A stretch of 64,000 bases of DNA. It comes from Pseudanabaena biceps (lineage in GTDB: Bacteria > Cyanobacteriota > Cyanobacteriia > Pseudanabaenales > Pseudanabaenaceae). Shown here one piece after another: positions 1 through 8,711 of the stretch (positions are counted from its first letter, which is position 1; each line of letters starts with the position of its first letter). The translations under genes and the position numbers were made by a program. Location: NCBI GenBank assembly GCA_013361095.1, contig JAATWA010000005.1:91856-155855 (forward strand). The letters are read 5' to 3'. The notes under the pieces are model-generated. The model made no database searches. It worked only from the letters and a program-made list of their open reading frames with translations, and was not told the origin of the DNA.

Positions 1-1466
1 TGATTCGCCAAAGATATTGCAGCTTGAGAATGCCAAACCGCAGCAACTATAGCGGAATCGCTAGCAGATAAACCCTGAGCTAACAGCCCACCAATCATAC
101 CCGCCAAGACATCACCACTGCCGCCACGAGCAAGAGCAGAAGTACTCTCAGGATTGATCCAAAGCACTGGCTTTTGATCTTGAAGAAAAGAAATCATTGT
201 TCTCGCCCCCTTGAGCAGAATCGTAGAATGGCAAAGTTCAACTGCCGCCATTAGAGCATCTAAGCGATCGCCAGCCATAATGTCAGGAAATAGGCGATTA
301 AACTCACCTCCATGGGGAGTGAAGATTATAGGATTAGATCTGCCATGCAACTGATCGATAAAATTGCGATCGGTAATAGGTGAAATAGCATTTAGTCCAT
401 CGGCATCCAATACTAGGGGAATATCGCTATCGATAGTTTTTTTGACCACAGAGCTAGCATCAAGAGAAAGCCCACAACCACAGACAATTGCTTGATACTT
501 TTGCAAATCTAGCTCAGGTAAAGAATAAATAGCACCTGAATCAGTCTCAGGACAAGCAATTACCAAAGCATCAGGTACTTGGGCAAGGACTAATAGTTTG
601 AGAGAGGACGGAACCGCGATTGATAGCATTCCTACTCCCGTAGCTTTTGCACCCAAAGCGGCTAGAATCGCAGCCCCAGCATAGCGATGAGATCCGACCA
701 CCAATAATAAATGTCCCAGATCGTACTTATGAGTGGCAATTGGGCGAGGAATTGGAAGATATTGTCGTAAGTAAGTATCAGGATCAACCCGCCAAAGTGG
801 ATGGCGATCGCCCAATACTTCCATAATAAATTGCTCAGGAATATCAAAGTCAACTCTTTCTAGAATCCCGATATAGGGAAGAGCCTGCTCAATTAATAGA
901 CCGCGCTTCCATAGACCCAGACATAGAGTATGGGTGGCGCGAATTGCAACACCCATGACATCACCACGATCGCAATTTAGCCCCGACGGTAAATCGATAG
1001 CAAGGATAGGAATCTGCCAACTATTAATGAGGTTGAATGAGAGTACTAAATCACCCGCTACATCACGTTCTAGCCCAAAACCAAAAATACCATCGACAAG
1101 TAAATCACAATCCTGTAATTCCGTAAGAGAAACAAAAGGAATCCCAATCGCTTTAGCATGACAAACATGTACTCTCGTCAGAGGCTTAGCTTTGGGTAGC
1201 ACAGAGCAAACCTTGACTTGTCGTCCCTGATGATAAAGCTCACGGGCGACCACCAGAGCATCCCCACCATTATGACCAGAGCCAACCAATATACCGACTT
1301 TAGAAAATCTATGGGCAGGATAGAGCTGAGTAATTCGTTGGACAATTCTGAGCGCCACTTTTTCCATTAAAGCCGCTACAGGCATACCAGATTGAAAGAT
1401 AAGACTTTCAATCGCCTGCATCTGAGCCGCAGTAACAATGATTTGAGAGGAGATAGCGCTAATCAT
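1..1466 (-). CDS. nnr: Bifunctional NAD(P)H-hydrate repair enzyme Nnr (epimerase + dehydratase), C-terminus outside window
   Basis: Reading the minus strand from the ATG at 1466 gives an uninterrupted frame to the window edge, about 488 residues. The N-terminal YjeF_N epimerase domain shows VGSGHNGGDALVVAREL near residues 60-77. The C-terminal kinase-like dehydratase domain shows the nucleotide-binding GGSGDVLAGMIGGLL close to the window start. The enzyme repairs hydrated NADH/NADPH in the cytoplasm: the epimerase interconverts R and S forms and the ADP-dependent dehydratase restores the cofactor. An ATG four codons upstream (1478) is an alternative start; neither has a clear ribosome-binding site. 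This is a chromosomal housekeeping gene in most bacteria, which matters for deciding what replicon this is. Confidence 0.9.
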   Translation of the reverse strand, partial: MISAISSQIIVTAAQMQAIESLIFQSGMPVAALMEKVALRIVQRITQLYPAHRFSKVGILVGSGHNGGDALVVARELYHQGRQVKVCSVLPKAKPLTRVHVCHAKAIGIPFVSLTELQDCDLLVDGIFGFGLERDVAGDLVLSFNLINSWQIPILAIDLPSGLNCDRGDVMGVAIRATHTLCLGLWKRGLLIEQALPYIGILERVDFDIPEQFIMEVLGDRHPLWRVDPDTYLRQYLPIPRPIATHKYDLGHLLLVVGSHRYAGAAILAALGAKATGVGMLSIAVPSSLKLLVLAQVPDALVIACPETDSGAIYSLPELDLQKYQAIVCGCGLSLDASSVVKKTIDSDIPLVLDADGLNAISPITDRNFIDQLHGRSNPIIFTPHGGEFNRLFPDIMAGDRLDALMAAVELCHSTILLKGARTMISFLQDQKPVLWINPESTSALARGGSGDVLAGMIGGLLAQGLSASDSAIVAAVWHSQAAISLAN

Positions 1467-1737
1467 ATTGTGAATCATCAACTGTTGGTTAAATCAGCTT
1501 GATTAAGAATCGGTATAGAGAGAATTTAAAACTAGAATACAGCTAAGATGAAGCCAATCGAAAATCTGGCGATTAGCTTGTGAAGACAAAACTACCATAA
1601 TGGAGTATTGACAATTCTAGAATTTGTACCAACAATATTCTCAAACATCAATCCAGAGAAATTGATAGAATGTAATCTCTTAATTATCGATTTTTCAAAT
1701 TCGTTGTATTCAATTCTAAGCATTTAAAGAGGAACCA

Positions 1738-1959
1738 ATGAGAAATAATATCCAGTCCAAGATTGATGCAGGCTATACCTATGACGAACTACTGAGCGAA
1801 GGACTAGCCAGCTTTGATGACATCGCCCGCTATGAATCACAGTATTCCCTGTATGACGAAGATGCAGAACCAAAGCCAAAACCAAAAAAGGCAAAAACAG
1901 AACCCAAATCCAAAGGGAATAAATCCCAGCCAGAACCAGAAATTGACTTTGAATTTTAG
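1738..1959 (+). CDS. Small acidic/lysine-rich protein, first gene of the polymerase-like cluster
   Basis: 73 residues, preceded by AGAGGAA seven bases before the ATG. The first half is an ordinary amphipathic stretch (MRNNIQSKIDAGYTYDEL). The second half is low-complexity, rich in Pro, Lys and Glu, and ends in acidic/aromatic DFEF, so it is probably disordered. Only 14 bases separate it from the next gene, so the two are very likely co-transcribed. I do not recognise the family. A small accessory factor for the large downstream protein is a possibility based only on position. Confidence 0.6.
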   Translation: MRNNIQSKIDAGYTYDELLSEGLASFDDIARYESQYSLYDEDAEPKPKPKKAKTEPKSKGNKSQPEPEIDFEF

Positions 1960-1973
1960 AGAGTAATTACAAC

Positions 1974-2846
1974 ATGGAATTTAGACAGATCGACCTAAAG
2001 ACTGGGCAAGAATTACCCTTGCCCGCGAAAAATGTTGAGCATAGCTATCTCGAACTAAAAATCGGGAAAGACATTGATCCGAGTAAACTAGCTGTTGGCA
2101 AAATGTATGACGGCATCACCGAAAGAGACATCGAGCGACTACAAGAACAAGACCTTTACCTAATTCTTGCCAATGGAAGAACCGCTTACTTTGGCGATCG
2201 CGCGATCGCCGAAAAAGTAAGCCAAGAAATTTTCATCAATCATAGTGATGCCGTCGCCTATGGCAGCTTGCCCGTCTCCGAAGCTAAGACCTCAATCTAT
2301 AAAGAGCAAGCCAGAATCCTAATCATCGATGATGAAACCCTGAGCAAAGATCCAGCCACAGGGATCTACCAAGCGGACTGGGGAAAGAATCCTATCACCC
2401 TGAAAAACGGGATTACCCTGAGCGATAAAGCAATGGGGCTAATCGCTAGCAAACTAGGGGACTGCTATAGCCTGATCTCTCCAGAACTCGCCAACCAACT
2501 GCAAGCCGGACCGAATCGCCCATTTCAATATCGTGCCGCCGTACCTGAGTGGCAGGGTGTAATCAAAGGAACCTGTCGAGCCAGCTTGCTTTGCCAAGCC
2601 TTAGAAGTCGATGGAATTATCGCCAAATCGAGCATCAAAGGCGATAACAAAACCACCACCACAGGAATCCACGAGATCAGTCTATTCTGGTCAAGAAAAG
2701 AAGATGCTAAATTCACTGAACAAAAACTGGGTACTCAAGCTCTCGTCTTCTTCCCCGAAGGAGTCCAAGCAGACGTACTCCCAAAACTAAAAATCAAAGC
2801 CGAGCGCTTGGCTGAAGCTCAGTCCGACCCGCGCAAGGTGGCGTAA
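1974..2846 (+). CDS. Two-barrel polymerase-like protein, N-terminal fragment (first barrel)
   Basis: 290 residues from an ATG 14 bases after the small upstream gene to the in-frame TAA. Residues about 115-165 include IIDDETL and GLIASKLGDCYSLISPELA. The order resembles the ISPELA and FQIR(Y)GG(C/Y)KGV blocks of eukaryotic RdRPs, with PFQYRAAVPEWQGVIKG following at about residues 182-200. In two-barrel enzymes this first double-psi barrel contributes conserved lysines. The frame stays open for 36 codons after the stop and runs into the next fragment, so the stop looks like a mutation rather than a true end. Confidence 0.55.
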   Translation: MEFRQIDLKTGQELPLPAKNVEHSYLELKIGKDIDPSKLAVGKMYDGITERDIERLQEQDLYLILANGRTAYFGDRAIAEKVSQEIFINHSDAVAYGSLPVSEAKTSIYKEQARILIIDDETLSKDPATGIYQADWGKNPITLKNGITLSDKAMGLIASKLGDCYSLISPELANQLQAGPNRPFQYRAAVPEWQGVIKGTCRASLLCQALEVDGIIAKSSIKGDNKTTTTGIHEISLFWSRKEDAKFTEQKLGTQALVFFPEGVQADVLPKLKIKAERLAEAQSDPRKVA

Positions 2847-2954
2847 CTATATATAGAGCGCCATGAAAAGCGCCAACAGCAGAGACAAGATCAAGTCACA
2901 GATCTCGCTAACATTACACAAATCATCGAGCCAGAACTAGCACTAGAACTGGGA

Positions 2955-3467
2955 TTGAGTCCACAAGAAAACACAACAGCCAATGAAATTGAACGAGAGA
3001 CAGTAACCTCACCTAACGAAGAATACCAAGATTGGCTCTATGACATCCTTAAAACCGACCTAATCGAAGGCGGTCATTGTCAGATATTAGAAATGGAAGA
3101 TATCGCCAAACGCCTGCGAGAATTCCTGCAAAGTGAATGGCAAGAAGTCGCCACAGGAGGTGTTTACGTTCCCAGTGGTATTGCTCAACCTCATAATCAA
3201 CTGCAAGAAGGAGAAGTCAGTTTCACAGGACTACCCGATGGAGCCGAAGTTGCCATCTATCGCAGTCCCGTCGCCAATGCCGCCAACTTTGATGTATTTA
3301 CAAATAACCTCACAGTTCTGCGTGAATTAGATCCCGAAGCCTATAGGCAGAGAGGAGTCTGCTATCTCAATCCCAACGATGCGAAACGACTAGTCATCGA
3401 CTTTGACGGCGATCGCGTGGGGATTATTCCCAGCGAATTAACCCCTGAACAGCAAGCAAGTTCTTAG
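2955..3467 (+). CDS. Two-barrel polymerase-like protein, middle fragment with DFDGD motif
   Basis: Same reading frame as the preceding fragment; the TTG at 2955 is only the first possible start after the TAA and has no convincing ribosome-binding site. The fragment ends with VAIYRSPVANAANFDVF, then RGVCYLNPNDAKRLVIDFDGDRVGI. This matches the layout of the catalytic double-psi barrel of RNAP beta' (VGRAPTLHRLGIQAF, then NADFDGDQM) and of RdRPs (RNPCLHPGDIRVL, then DxDGD). It is the strongest evidence for the family. The TAG that ends it replaces a likely Gln, and translation stays open beyond it. Confidence 0.55.
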   Translation: MSPQENTTANEIERETVTSPNEEYQDWLYDILKTDLIEGGHCQILEMEDIAKRLREFLQSEWQEVATGGVYVPSGIAQPHNQLQEGEVSFTGLPDGAEVAIYRSPVANAANFDVFTNNLTVLRELDPEAYRQRGVCYLNPNDAKRLVIDFDGDRVGIIPSELTPEQQASS

Positions 3468-3608
3468 AAAATCATCGAGCAGTATCCAACCCTAATCCAA
3501 GAAATTATCGACAAAAATCTGCCAGAGAACAAACCAATTCAAGTCGAAAAAGAAAAGAAAATTCCACGCGATATTGCCAATGGATTTGCCACTCTAGCCA
3601 GTGCAGCC

Positions 3609-5309
3609 GTGAACGCCGCCGATAACCCCACTGGAAGAGTTGCAAATCTAGGCATGAGGCTAGAAGCATTGCGATGGGAAACCCAATATATCCCAGAATC
3701 TGAAAGCACCGAGTACTTGCAAGACATTGGCAAACATTTCCAAAAGCTGCTTGCGGAAGATCAAGAAACTAAGAAACCCTTTCGTATTTTCAATGATGCA
3801 TGGCGGAACCAGATTGCCGAAATTAGCCAAATCGCCAGTACCATTCCCAAACTCTCCGAACCAGAAAAAGCAACCGCCGTAACCCAAGGCTTAGCCAAAG
3901 CCGAGAGACTGCTGTGGCAGTTAGAAAGCCTCGCAGCCGTGAACTTACAACGTGCTGTCGATACGCCCAAAAGTGCCAGAAAAGTCAATGAAGATGAATT
4001 TCAATTTTGTCAGAAAGTCGCCAAATACAAACAGGTCGAATGGATTAAAGACAAAGACAATAGCTATGCCTACATCGGGACTGAAGGCATCAAAACCAAT
4101 ACCCAAGACCCCGTAGGCTGGATGGTAGAGCAAGCCAACCAGATTTATAAGGAGTATAGTTTGAACGGCGATCGCAATTACAATCGCTTTGACCATATCT
4201 TCCCAAAAGACAGCCATACAGCCGCAGATAGCGAATGGGCAAAGGGAATCGCTACGCAATACAACAAGCTCATCTCCGAAGCCGCCGCCAGTCGTAGTCG
4301 TCTAGAACATGAAGAAGGCATAGCCCTTACTGCTACTTCTAGCAAAGGCAACAAAATCGAAATCGTCAGTGTGATTAGCACAGACCCCGATGGCGAGTCG
4401 CCAATTTGGGAGATTGCAAGGAAAGGAGAAACTGTCGATATCCAGATGGCAAAAAATAAGGACTGGAAGACCGAAAAACAATATCCTTACAAAGCCGTTG
4501 CCCTAATTGATCGAGACAAAATTGATGTGGGCTTAATCTCGCCAGCTACCCTAGCCGCCTATGGTAAAACCATCGAAAAGGACAAAATCTTCGGCAACCT
4601 CAAACTAGAATTCCAACTAGGAATCTCCCAAAATGACGTTGACGACAAATTTGCTGCCGCCGAGAAATATCTGGAAACCCAGAGGGATGAAATTCCAGAA
4701 ACCGAACCCGAACGCCGAGCGGCCGCCCTATGGCATAACAACAATCGCGCGATCGCAGGCAAAATGTTTACGGAGGTTGTAGCTAACCGACTACAAGAAC
4801 TACAGGTAGAAAAAATCAAAATAATTGGCTTACAGTATGAAACCAACGAACTCAAAGATAACCAATGGCAACCCCACGAATCCCTAAATTGCAGGATGGC
4901 AATCGAAGCCAATCCTCAAAGTCCCATCTATGATAAGAGAGTAATTCAAGTACAAACAGGTGACCAATGGAAAAACATGGGCGTTGTCCACAATGACGCA
5001 GCCTATATGCCCATTGGCAGTCAGTTCACCGCAAATATCAATATTTCAGCCAGTAAGAAAGACGCAGACTTAGCGATCAATAAAAGTACACTCAAATTAC
5101 CTGAAATATGGCACGGACTATCACCAGAGCGAGTCAGAGAAGCCGTCAACCTTGATGCAATTGTGCCGCAATTAATGGAGGCGATCGCCAAAGCTGCCGA
5201 AAATAAACCAACGATGACCGAATTTGTGGCACAGCTTGCCGATGAGAACGTGGGTTTAAAGGCGCAAGTGCAAGCAGGGGGCAGAATTAATGGGATTACC
5301 TATCTCTAA
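3609..5309 (+). CDS. Two-barrel polymerase-like protein, C-terminal fragment 1 (cut by IS982)
   Basis: 566 residues in the same frame as the DFDGD fragment; 47 open codons separate it from the TAG. It opens with NPTGRVANLGMRLEALRW, in the place where two-barrel enzymes have the helix that follows the catalytic barrel. It continues as a long mixed alpha/beta region with no family I can name. The GTG at 3609 is not a plausible native start. The final codons run into the IS982 terminal repeat, where the IS supplies the stop (TAA at 5307-5309). Confidence 0.5.
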   Translation: MNAADNPTGRVANLGMRLEALRWETQYIPESESTEYLQDIGKHFQKLLAEDQETKKPFRIFNDAWRNQIAEISQIASTIPKLSEPEKATAVTQGLAKAERLLWQLESLAAVNLQRAVDTPKSARKVNEDEFQFCQKVAKYKQVEWIKDKDNSYAYIGTEGIKTNTQDPVGWMVEQANQIYKEYSLNGDRNYNRFDHIFPKDSHTAADSEWAKGIATQYNKLISEAAASRSRLEHEEGIALTATSSKGNKIEIVSVISTDPDGESPIWEIARKGETVDIQMAKNKDWKTEKQYPYKAVALIDRDKIDVGLISPATLAAYGKTIEKDKIFGNLKLEFQLGISQNDVDDKFAAAEKYLETQRDEIPETEPERRAAALWHNNNRAIAGKMFTEVVANRLQELQVEKIKIIGLQYETNELKDNQWQPHESLNCRMAIEANPQSPIYDKRVIQVQTGDQWKNMGVVHNDAAYMPIGSQFTANINISASKKDADLAINKSTLKLPEIWHGLSPERVREAVNLDAIVPQLMEAIAKAAENKPTMTEFVAQLADENVGLKAQVQAGGRINGITYL

Positions 5310-6297
5310 CGTCAGTTCGGGTTAAGCAGAAAGCTTGAGATTAGAATCAAAGTTTAAAGAAGGATTTTTAGGTTGATGGCAGTAAGCAATCAGCCCAGCA
5401 AGGACATTGACCATAAAATTAACAGGGGAACGATGCCGAGAATGCTCAATCTGAGAGATATTTTTTAACTGGTCAATCACAGTTTCGACGATGGCACGTT
5501 TGCGGAGTAAAAGGCGATCACTCAGGGACATTAAGCGATTCTTCATATTAGATTTGAACTTGGTAATCAATTGCACACCAAAAGATTCGAGTAAAGACTT
5601 AGCCAAAGGAGCAGATATATAGCCTTTATCAGCAAATACTTTGCCAACAAGATTTTGAAGCAGTTGTGGCACAGGTTTACGGTCATCAGTATTACCCGAC
5701 GTGACAGTAATATTTAGCAGTTCACCACAGTCATTGACCACTAAATGCAACTTGAACCCAAAGAACCAATCGACTGAAGTTTTCCCCCTTGCCGCCATAT
5801 CTTCAAAGACTTGATGTTGAGCAATGCGCCGATTATGGCAAACTTTTAGGCTTGTAGAATCTAGAAAGGAAATGCCTGTACATTTGCCAAAACAACTGTG
5901 TAAGTACCCACACAAAGGCAAAAGCGTTGATGGCATCCACTCCACAAACCTCTGATAACTCACTAATTTAGGAAAGTATGGCAGCCAATATTTACTTACT
6001 TGCTTGAAGTAATAAGCCTTGAAGTTACGATACTGAGATTGATGAAAACTGATGATTATGGTCATAATTTCACTTAGGCATAATTGTTTTGACCGTTGAC
6101 GGTGGCGTACTCCACTTCCCAGCAGCTTCTGCTCATAGGCTTCTTCATGTTTTTTGCAAAAATCATCGACAGAACAAAATAATTCTTCTAAGCTGGTCAT
6201 TGGACTGGCAGGTTGCTTAATGTTTGGATACTTTTAGCTTACCTTCTTAGTCTTTTTTTCTAAACCAACGCCAGTTCCGCTTAACCCGAACTGACGT
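5309..6297 (-). mobile_element. IS982-family insertion sequence, 989 bp, intact
   Basis: Bounded by a 19-bp perfect terminal inverted repeat (ACGTCAGTTCGGGTTAAGC) and an 8-bp target duplication TATCTCTA (5301-5308 and 6298-6305). It holds one full-length transposase. Excision with one target copy re-creates the reading frame of the polymerase-like gene, so the insertion itself removed no host sequence. Confidence 0.93.
5322..6200 (-). CDS. IS982-family transposase
   Basis: 292 residues, the normal length for IS982. The sequence has the family layout: N-terminal region with RQRSKQLCLSEIMTIIISFH, catalytic SFLDSTSLKVC, FGFKLHLVVNDCGELL, VFADKGYIS, and a C-terminal KRAIVETVIDQLKN where the catalytic Glu lies. 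All three acidic residues of the DDE triad appear present, so it could be active. It catalyses cut-and-paste movement of the element. It lies antisense to the host gene. Confidence 0.92.
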   Translation of the reverse strand: MTSLEELFCSVDDFCKKHEEAYEQKLLGSGVRHRQRSKQLCLSEIMTIIISFHQSQYRNFKAYYFKQVSKYWLPYFPKLVSYQRFVEWMPSTLLPLCGYLHSCFGKCTGISFLDSTSLKVCHNRRIAQHQVFEDMAARGKTSVDWFFGFKLHLVVNDCGELLNITVTSGNTDDRKPVPQLLQNLVGKVFADKGYISAPLAKSLLESFGVQLITKFKSNMKNRLMSLSDRLLLRKRAIVETVIDQLKNISQIEHSRHRSPVNFMVNVLAGLIAYCHQPKNPSLNFDSNLKLSA

Positions 6298-6339
6298 TAT
6301 CTCTATGAAGGACAGGCTGTAAAAGCAAGCCTAGTTGAG

Positions 6340-7389
6340 ATGACATGGAAGAATCTCGCCGCGATGGGAGTGCGATACGATCCTCAGAGAGATCGAGAAG
6401 CGCTTACCTCATCTGCCACAGCTCCTCAGAGTAGTACTCAGGCTACCCCACAAGAGGAGTTCAAGGACAAAGAGATTGTTGAAACATCCGAACAATCAGT
6501 AAAAATCACAGGAAAAACCATCAAGATGGTTTTTCCCCTAAAGATGCATGGAGAAGTGAACTCATTGCCAGTCGATACCTGTATTGAAGCAATGCGCGGA
6601 CATGGCAGATGTCACACGACGCGGAGATATGAACCCTATGCTGCCTATGGATTTAAAGAAGGCGACATAGCGATCGCAATCGCAGGAGAGCAGAAAGTCG
6701 CCTTTAAAGTGGGTAAACAGTACAAAATCACCCCAGAAATGCTAAAAGACGTTACCTATCAACAGCAATGGTCACAGATGGAAAAACATAGCGCCAAGGA
6801 ACTGACGACATTCCAAGGACATAGCAACACATGGGGAATGCACTTTCAGCCCTTGGGAGATTATGTAGATGGGAAAATCGTGCCATTCCCGACAGAACCA
6901 ATCAAAGCCGATAACACCATTGTTGCGGATATTCAGCAACTAATGGAATGGAGTCGAACCGCCGAATATTTGGGCAAGAGTGAGAAATATATAGACCGTA
7001 TTCAAGACCTCATCGCAGGTGAAAGCATCACCGAAAAAGCACAGCAAGCAATGCACAAGGATCATCAGTCATTGAGCCAGCACGTCGCTTCACAATGGCG
7101 AGAAATCTTAGCAATCAAAAGCGACTATGTAGAATCACAGGATGGCAACCTCGTATTTGAGCGCAAAGGTAACGAAGGTAAATACCGAGCCACATGGGAA
7201 CAAACCACAGATACACTGACATTGGACACTAAAGTCGTAAATCAAGATAAATTCCAATATTCACCACTGTTGGTACAGCAAGGATTAGAGATCACCCACA
7301 GCCAAGTAACAGTGAGAGATGCAAAAAACTGCGATCGCGCCCTACAGTTAATATCTGAAAATCAAAATGGTAAGCAGGAACAAAGATAG
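6340..7389 (+). CDS. Two-barrel polymerase-like protein, C-terminal fragment 2
   Basis: 349 residues from an internal ATG; the true frame enters at 6306, directly after the IS982 target copy. Residues 60-190 contain KITGKTIKMVFPLKMHGEV, EGDIAIAIAGEQKVAFKVG and ITPEMLKDVTYQQQW, a beta-rich segment that could be a separate small RNA- or DNA-binding domain. I cannot name it. The last 130 residues are helical and charged. Without the upstream fragments this piece would not carry the polymerase-like catalytic motif. Confidence 0.5.
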   Translation: MTWKNLAAMGVRYDPQRDREALTSSATAPQSSTQATPQEEFKDKEIVETSEQSVKITGKTIKMVFPLKMHGEVNSLPVDTCIEAMRGHGRCHTTRRYEPYAAYGFKEGDIAIAIAGEQKVAFKVGKQYKITPEMLKDVTYQQQWSQMEKHSAKELTTFQGHSNTWGMHFQPLGDYVDGKIVPFPTEPIKADNTIVADIQQLMEWSRTAEYLGKSEKYIDRIQDLIAGESITEKAQQAMHKDHQSLSQHVASQWREILAIKSDYVESQDGNLVFERKGNEGKYRATWEQTTDTLTLDTKVVNQDKFQYSPLLVQQGLEITHSQVTVRDAKNCDRALQLISENQNGKQEQR

Positions 7390-7408
7390 GGAAGCAGTTT
7401 TAATGAGA

Positions 7409-7723
7409 TTAGCCAGCAGAAAGCACTCTTAAGGGTTGAATAGTTTTGAGGTCATGATTTTCAGATAGCTGAGCATGATAAAGATCCCAAGACTGTTGAA
7501 GATTCATCCAGAAATCAGCCGAAGTGGAAAAGAACCTAGCCAAACGTAAAGCCGTACTAGGAGTAATACCACGACGACGATTGACAATCTCATTCACCCG
7601 TTGATAGGGAACGTGAATTGCACTAGCAAGGTCGCGCTGGGATAAATTAAGCGGTAGCAGAAACTCCTCTAGCAACATTTCGCCAGGATGCGTAGGAGTG
7701 CGATGGGTTGGGATTCTTGACAT
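7409..7723 (-). CDS. higA: HigA-family antitoxin (XRE helix-turn-helix)
   Basis: 104 residues. It shows the HigA/VapI signature HPGEMLLEEFL at the N-terminus, followed by the helix-turn-helix LSQRDLASAIHVPYQRVNEIVNRRRGI and the trailing TALRLARFFSTSADFWMNLQ. It lies 27 bases downstream of the toxin gene on the same strand, the usual toxin-first order of higBA. HigA neutralises HigB and represses the operon promoter. The pair sits antisense between genes of the polymerase-like cluster. Confidence 0.88.
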   Translation of the reverse strand: MSRIPTHRTPTHPGEMLLEEFLLPLNLSQRDLASAIHVPYQRVNEIVNRRRGITPSTALRLARFFSTSADFWMNLQQSWDLYHAQLSENHDLKTIQPLRVLSAG

Positions 7724-7750
7724 ATTTATTACCTTTTTATTACCTTAACT

Positions 7751-8044
7751 TTAGTGATAATCGACAATTTCCACCTGAGAAGCTCCAGCATCAGACCAAA
7801 CAAAACAAATACGATACTGGTCATTAATCCGAATACTATGTTGACCAAGCCGATCGCCAGCCAGAGATTCTAGGCGATTATTGGGAGGAGCGCGGAGGTC
7901 ATCGAGGATAGCCGCCGCATTGATTTGGTCAAGTTTACGAACAGCAACGCGATTAATTGAAGCAGGACAGATTTTTCTAGCTTGCTTAGTATTTTTCCCA
8001 TTAAAGACATCTTCAGTGCCTTGGTTCAGAAAAGAAAGAATCAT
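7751..8044 (-). CDS. higB: HigB-family toxin (RelE/ParE superfamily mRNA endonuclease)
   Basis: 97 residues. Typical HigB features are the N-terminal NQGTEDVFNGKNTKQARK, the LDDLRAPPNNRLESLAGDRLGQHSIRINDQYRICFVW core, and the C-terminal acidic/aromatic VEIVDYH. Family members cleave mRNA on the ribosome. The length and motifs look complete. It forms a two-gene operon with the HigA antitoxin just downstream. Confidence 0.88.
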   Translation of the reverse strand: MILSFLNQGTEDVFNGKNTKQARKICPASINRVAVRKLDQINAAAILDDLRAPPNNRLESLAGDRLGQHSIRINDQYRICFVWSDAGASQVEIVDYH

Positions 8045-8156
8045 AAAAGCATAATAACACGGATATCATGCTATCAACTTCATGATTCATGAAAAAGGAG
8101 TAAGAGCGCTTACGCTTGAAGTCCGTGACGATTGAAGAATTAGGAAAAACAATCTT

Positions 8157-8609
8157 ATGGAAGTAGCAATTAATGCATTGACAGGCAGAACACAGGCGCA
8201 AGTATTCAGATCGAAATCACGCTGTCTGAAGACGAACAAACAGCTAATCGACCTAGCCAAATCGATGAATGCAAAAGTCACCGATTTAACAGACGGCACA
8301 AAACTATTGACCTTTCGAGATGGCACCAAGCGGACAGTCCAGAGCCAAGACTCGACATTGGACGCAGTGAGAGAAAGCGTCCAAGAACTAGGTGAATATC
8401 TCAACAAACATCCCGACCAAATATCGAATATTGTCTCAGGAGTAATGGAGATACTGACCGCTGCCGAGTATTTCGCTCAAGCAGCCATGAACGTATACAC
8501 CACAGACCCACAACACTGCCGCGAAGTTGCGACCAGACATCTGGAAACCCTGTCCGAAGACTATCCCCAAATCTTCTCTAAAAAAAACGCCGCAAGAGCA
8601 GTGAACTAA
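8157..8609 (+). CDS. Uncharacterised protein in the polymerase-like cluster
   Basis: 150 residues, not recognised. The N-terminal half has two short beta-rich repeats around TDLTDGTKLLTFRDGTKRTVQ. The C-terminal half is helical (LDAVRESVQELGEYLNKH, SGVMEILTAAEYFAQAAM) and could form a coiled bundle. There is no clear ribosome-binding site before the ATG, and the start may lie elsewhere. It follows the polymerase-like gene on the same strand, separated only by the antisense HigBA pair. Confidence 0.5.
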   Translation: MEVAINALTGRTQAQVFRSKSRCLKTNKQLIDLAKSMNAKVTDLTDGTKLLTFRDGTKRTVQSQDSTLDAVRESVQELGEYLNKHPDQISNIVSGVMEILTAAEYFAQAAMNVYTTDPQHCREVATRHLETLSEDYPQIFSKKNAARAVN

Positions 8610-8711
8610 AAATCAGTCTAGCGATCGCGCTCAAATTCGATTGGAATAGCAAAGATCGCTAGAAACATCCCCCAGCAACATTGAACAGCATTAACCCCTA
8701 TCAGGAAACCC

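Larger units (their letters stand above)
1974..7389 (+). pseudogene. Two-barrel RNA polymerase-like protein (RdRP/QDE-1/YonO superfamily), broken by two stops and IS982
   Basis: One reading frame runs from the ATG at 1974 through a TAA (2844-2846) and a TAG (3465-3467) to the IS982 at 5309. Removing the IS and one 8-bp target copy joins 5308 to 6306 exactly in frame and continues to 7389, giving 1,472 residues. Visible landmarks are a block like the RdRP conserved FQxR...KG motif (RPFQYRAAVPEWQGVIKG), a later AIYRSP...DFDGDRVGI block like the second double-psi barrel, and NPTGRVANLGMRLEAL after it. In this superfamily the DxDGD aspartates bind catalytic Mg2+. Both stops lie where Gln would fit (CAA to TAA, CAG to TAG). 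Assignment rests on motif reading; another nucleotide-binding protein remains possible. Confidence 0.6.

Noticed and set aside
1974..3467. Whole-genome stop-codon reassignment (TAA/TAG as Gln)
   Set aside because: Most genes here end at normal TAA/TAG/TGA, and other internal stops replace Trp, so a general recoding does not fit; only a gene-specific origin is left open.
4178..4912. Long frames on the minus strand across the polymerase-like gene
   Set aside because: They are shadows of the plus-strand coding frame, with no ribosome-binding sites and low-complexity composition.
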